Origin: Zavarzinia marina
Lineage (GTDB): Bacteria > Pseudomonadota > Alphaproteobacteria > Zavarziniales > Zavarziniaceae
Assembly (NCBI RefSeq): GCF_021568905.1
Contig: NZ_JAKGSB010000001.1
Coordinates: 310,001-374,000, forward strand
Direction: 5' to 3'
Length of the DNA: 64,000 bases
Shown: positions 60,816 through 64,000 of the stretch, one piece after another
How the letters are laid out: each line of letters begins with the position of its first letter
Position numbering within the stretch: position 1 is the first letter of the stretch
The notes under the pieces: generated by a model
Seen by the model: only the letters and a program-made list of their open reading frames with translations
The model's database searches: none
Told to the model about the DNA's origin: nothing
Translations under genes and position numbers: made by a program

Positions 60816-62513
60816 ATGAGCAAGGGTTGGACGTTCCTGAAACACCTCTGGGCCCTGGTCCTGCCTTATTTCAAATCGTCCGGCGGCAAATGGGCGCTCG
60901 CCTTCTTCGCCTTCCTCGTCGGCCTCAGCTTCGTCATCGTCGAGCTCAGCGTCAGGATCAACTACTGGAACAATCGCTTCTTTACGGCGCTCCAGGAGAA
61001 GAATGCCGACGCCTTTTGGAAGGAGATGGGCGTCTTCGGGTATCTGGCCGCAATCTTCATCACCATCGCCGTGCTGCGCTATGTGCTGCAGCAGGTCTTC
61101 GAGATCCGCTGGCGCACCTGGTTGACCAATCATTTCATCGACCGTTGGACCACGTCCGACGCCTACTACAAGATGCAGATGACGCATCGCGCGACGGACA
61201 ACCCCGATCAGCGGATTTCCGAGGATCTGCGCCGTTTCGTCGAACTGACCCTGGCGCTCTCCCTCAGCTTCATCAGCAATGGCGCCACGCTCGTGTCCTT
61301 CGCGTTCGTCCTGTGGAGCCTGTCGGCGCCGATCGAGACCTTCAACGTCAACGGCACGGAAATCACGATTCCGGGCCTGCTGTTCTGGATCGCACTGCTT
61401 TACTCGATCGGGATTACCTGGGTTCTGCATCTCATTGGCCGGCCGCTGGTTCGTTTGAATTTCGAACGCGAACGGGTGGAGGCGGATTTCCGCTTCGATC
61501 TTGTGCGCGTCCGCGAAAATGCCGAGGCGATCGCCCTTTATGATGGCTCAATGGTCGAGCGTGGCCGCCTGAAGGACCGCTTCGAACGCGTGCGCCAAAA
61601 CTTCATGGAGATTGTGAAGCGGCAGAAATATCTTGTTGCCGTGCAGGCTTTTTTCGATCAAGCGACAGTGCCGCTGCCCTATCTGCTCATGGCGCCGATC
61701 TATTTCATCGGCAAGATCCCCTTCGGCCACATGACCCAGACCGCCAGTGCCTTCAGCCAGGTGCAGAACGCCTTTTCCTGGTTTGCCAATCTCTATCCGA
61801 CCCTGGCGGAATGGGTCGCGGTGGTGCAGCGCCTGACCGGTTTCATCGAGGTTCTGGAAGCGGCGGAACGCGAGACTTGCGCGGCCCGGCGAGTCACTGA
61901 ACTCGGTAACCGCGATTGGGTGCTCGAGGGCGTCAGCATCCGCCTGCCGGACGGGCGCCATCTGACGGATGCTGATCTTTCTTTCAAGGCCGGCGAGAGC
62001 GTGTTGATCACTGGGCCATCTGGTTCCGGCAAATCGACCCTGTTCCGTATCCTGGCCGATATCTGGCCCTATGCTGAAGGGTTGATCACCGTGCCGCAGG
62101 ATGGCGACAAGACCCTGTTCCTGCCGCAGCAGCCCTATGTGCCGGTCGGCACCCTGCGGGCGGCGGTCAGCTATCCCATGGCCGAAGGGACCATTCCCGA
62201 TGCGATGCTGGCCGAAGCACTCTACGACGTCGGCCTCGGCGATCTCGCCGGACGGCTGGACGAGGAGGGGCATTGGCAGATGCGGCTTTCGGGCGGTGAA
62301 TTGCAGCGCCTCGCCATTGCGCGGGCCCTGGTGCTGGCGCCGAAATGGCTGTTCCTGGACGAGGCGACCTCGGCCATGGACGAGGCGATGGAGGCGCGTC
62401 TTTATGATCTGATTCGCAGGCGCCTGCCGGATGCGACCCTGGTCTCCATCGGCCACCGCAGCAGCCTGAAGGCATTCCACGACCGCGAGATTGCTTTCGG
62501 AGCGGCGACTTAG
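60816..62513 (+). CDS. SbmA/YddA-like ABC transporter (fused permease and ATPase)
   Basis: About 565 residues. Residues 1-~340 form the SbmA/BacA-like six-helix membrane domain (RINYWNNRFFTALQEKNADAF; VFEIRWRTWLTNHFIDRW; HRATDNPDQRISEDL is diagnostic). The C-terminal ATPase carries Walker A GPSGSGKST, signature LSGGELQRLAIARAL and Walker B WLFLDEATSAMDE. This YddA/ABCD-like fusion differs from the proton-driven SbmA, which lacks the ATPase. Substrates may be peptides, vitamin B12-like compounds or acyl-CoAs. ATG 60816 follows ACGGGGAAGC; ATG 60801 is also possible. Codon use is somewhat less GC-biased than in neighbouring genes in parts. Confidence 0.93.
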   Translation: MSKGWTFLKHLWALVLPYFKSSGGKWALAFFAFLVGLSFVIVELSVRINYWNNRFFTALQEKNADAFWKEMGVFGYLAAIFITIAVLRYVLQQVFEIRWRTWLTNHFIDRWTTSDAYYKMQMTHRATDNPDQRISEDLRRFVELTLALSLSFISNGATLVSFAFVLWSLSAPIETFNVNGTEITIPGLLFWIALLYSIGITWVLHLIGRPLVRLNFERERVEADFRFDLVRVRENAEAIALYDGSMVERGRLKDRFERVRQNFMEIVKRQKYLVAVQAFFDQATVPLPYLLMAPIYFIGKIPFGHMTQTASAFSQVQNAFSWFANLYPTLAEWVAVVQRLTGFIEVLEAAERETCAARRVTELGNRDWVLEGVSIRLPDGRHLTDADLSFKAGESVLITGPSGSGKSTLFRILADIWPYAEGLITVPQDGDKTLFLPQQPYVPVGTLRAAVSYPMAEGTIPDAMLAEALYDVGLGDLAGRLDEEGHWQMRLSGGELQRLAIARALVLAPKWLFLDEATSAMDEAMEARLYDLIRRRLPDATLVSIGHRSSLKAFHDREIAFGAAT

Positions 62514-62515
62514 GG

Positions 62516-64000
62516 TCAGAACCCCCGGGTCGCAGCCAGTTCCGCGAAGGCGACCATGTCGGGGTTGCGCCAGTAGCGCACCTTGGCGATCTCGTCGCGG
62601 ATCGCGGCGGCGAAATCGGTGCACAGGCGGTGGGCCCGGCCGGTGATCTGGTCGGGCGCCTGCAGGCGCGCGGCGAAGATCGTCTGGGTGTGCTTGCTGG
62701 TCGGCTGAAGGACGGGGCCGATGGTGCTGCCGATCACTTCCGCCATCTGCTCGATCCGCTCCAGATGGAAGAAACGCTCCAGCGGCGATTCCTCCTCGTC
62801 CTCGAGGCGGGTCGCCTTATGGACGGCGAATTCGACGTCGGCGACCAATTGGTCGCGCCAGCGGTTCAGGGCATGGATGGGCAGGCCGGTCGGGCGCAGC
62901 ACATGGCGCAGGCGGACGAGCATGCCGACCACCTGGCGCACGTCCGGCATGTCGCTGGTGAAACTGTTGCGGTTCACGACGGCGGCGGCATAGCGCCGGC
63001 CGCTGCGCCCCAGGGGACCGCGGTCCAGGCGCGCCATCAGGTCGTTGGCGGTCGCCAGCAGCATGGGCTGCACGATCGGGGCGTCGAACAGGCCGGCGCG
63101 GCGGCAGGCGCCGACGATCTCGTCGACGCGGGAGATCGCCTGGCCCAGGTGCTCGCGGCCCAACTCGTCGATGACCAGCGGCTGATCCTCCTTGCGGCTT
63201 TCGGCGGCGAGGCGTCCGAGCTCCACGGCGAATTCGTGCAGCAGGGTGGACAGCCGGGCGACGAAGGCTTCGGCCGTGCGCGGCGTATTGCCGGGGTTGC
63301 GCTCGGCGATATAGGCGGCGACGGCGCCATAGGCCTCGCGCCGGTTGAGGAGGCTGATGGGCAGGGTCTCGGCGGTCGCCGACGGCAGGTTGGCCGCGAC
63401 CAGATCCCGCCCGAGGGCGAGGGTCGCCGTCACCAGACGCCGGCCGGCATCCTCGGGATCGGCATGGGGCGGGGTCGTCCGCAGGGTCGCGTCGATGGCG
63501 GGCGTGATGATCGGCCAGGCCCGCAGCACTTCGATCAATTCCTGGATCTGGCCGGGGCCGATCGGCGACATGATGCGCGCCTTTTCGGGCAATTGGCGGT
63601 CGCGCATCGCCGTCGCCACGGTGCAGAAGGCTTCCGTGTGCTGGCGGTCGCCCAGGATCTGGGCGAGACGGGTGACGGTCAGGACCCGAAGCTGCTCACG
63701 CAGCGCACGGGCCTCCGGCAGTTCGATCGCTTCGTCCACCAGCCGGTCGACGCAGAGACGGTCGAGGAGATGCGCCGCCTCCGCCGCCTTTTCGGGATAG
63801 ATCGAGCGTGCCAGTGCGTTCCAGATGCCGCCGATGTCGCCCCGTCGAAAGACATAGGGCGCGCGCACCGGCGGCTCCGCGACTTCGGGGTCGAGGTCCA
63901 GCAGCGACTGCAGCAGGCTCGAGAACATGCGCCGCGCGCGCTGCGGGCGCAGCGTGTTCAGACGCTCGACCAGGACGTTGCGGAACGAACTGACGCGGTC
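62516..64000 (-). CDS. Unrecognised large helical protein, N-terminus beyond the window
   Basis: An open frame continues from the right edge through 24 further codons (VSSFRNVLVERLNTLRPQRA...) before an internal Met at 63928, so the 5' end is outside. About 494 residues are visible, mostly alpha-helical, with no signal peptide or membrane helix in this part. Notable pieces are the RRMFSSLLQSLLDLDPE turn, ALARSIYPEKAAEAAHLLDRL and FFHLERIEQMAEVIGS. I cannot assign a family. It is convergent with the SbmA/YddA-like gene, with two bases between the stops. Confidence 0.75.
   Translation of the reverse strand, partial: DRVSSFRNVLVERLNTLRPQRARRMFSSLLQSLLDLDPEVAEPPVRAPYVFRRGDIGGIWNALARSIYPEKAAEAAHLLDRLCVDRLVDEAIELPEARALREQLRVLTVTRLAQILGDRQHTEAFCTVATAMRDRQLPEKARIMSPIGPGQIQELIEVLRAWPIITPAIDATLRTTPPHADPEDAGRRLVTATLALGRDLVAANLPSATAETLPISLLNRREAYGAVAAYIAERNPGNTPRTAEAFVARLSTLLHEFAVELGRLAAESRKEDQPLVIDELGREHLGQAISRVDEIVGACRRAGLFDAPIVQPMLLATANDLMARLDRGPLGRSGRRYAAAVVNRNSFTSDMPDVRQVVGMLVRLRHVLRPTGLPIHALNRWRDQLVADVEFAVHKATRLEDEEESPLERFFHLERIEQMAEVIGSTIGPVLQPTSKHTQTIFAARLQAPDQITGRAHRLCTDFAAAIRDEIAKVRYWRNPDMVAFAELAATRGF

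Overview
The window is GC-rich, densely packed bacterial chromosome. Several genes point to an alphaproteobacterium: the F1-ATPase zeta-type DUF1476 protein, DUF4169 plus a ribbon-helix-helix protein beside fumC, the alphaproteobacterial form of SspB, separate purS/purQ/short purL, and the CATCCCGGCGAAGGCC type of intergenic inverted repeat. The genus cannot be fixed from this sequence alone. I see no phage, insertion sequence, CRISPR array or replication origin. The only RNA gene I can call with confidence is tRNA-Leu(UAA).

Layout. 1-8.6 kb: the end of a SnoaL-like protein, an SDR oxidoreductase, a Cys-rich exported protein divergent from a DsbD/ScsB-like thiol reductase, DUF4169, a large AsmA protein and a transglutaminase. 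8.4-17 kb: a ribbon-helix-helix protein and class II fumarase, a duplicated-barrel protein, a PucR-type regulator divergent from a one-piece Baeyer-Villiger monooxygenase-esterase, class I Fe-S fumarase and SspB. 17-28.5 kb: a cysteine hydrolase, an acyltransferase, a single-chain biotin-dependent acyl-CoA carboxylase, a XRE-cupin regulator divergent from a DMT exporter, then an overlapping operon (HD diiron-oxygenase-like, acyl-CoA ligase, uracil-DNA-glycosylase-like) divergent from a CaiB/BaiF CoA-transferase.

28.5-45.5 kb: envelope proteins (M48 peptidase, thermonuclease), purH, a VapBC-type toxin-antitoxin pair, bolA, a second transglutaminase, then de novo purine genes purL-purQ-purS-purC and, further up the same strand, purB. 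The zeta subunit, a GNAT enzyme, an MFS carrier, a fasciclin protein, a GST and an enoyl-CoA hydratase lie among them. 45.5-50.7 kb: a thioesterase, a 56-residue membrane protein, an MscS channel, and sfsA-map-radC below a metallo-hydrolase.

50.7-57 kb holds the most unusual block. It contains a LysR regulator, a protein I do not recognise, two tandem paralogous substrate-binding proteins of the type seen beside urea/guanidine carboxylase genes, and two tandem paralogous isopenicillin-N-synthase-like Fe(II)/2-oxoglutarate oxygenases. All are on the minus strand with short gaps, and no ABC permease or ATPase is present. A perfect LysR-type palindrome precedes the cassette. I read it as an uptake/sensing and oxidation system for an unknown small nitrogenous compound; the substrate is inference.

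57-64 kb: a CinA-like protein, a glycine-zipper lipoprotein, tRNA-Leu running directly into a lipoprotein gene, a terminator-rich gap that may encode a small RNA, an MFS carrier, an SbmA/YddA-like ABC transporter and an unrecognised protein running off the right edge.
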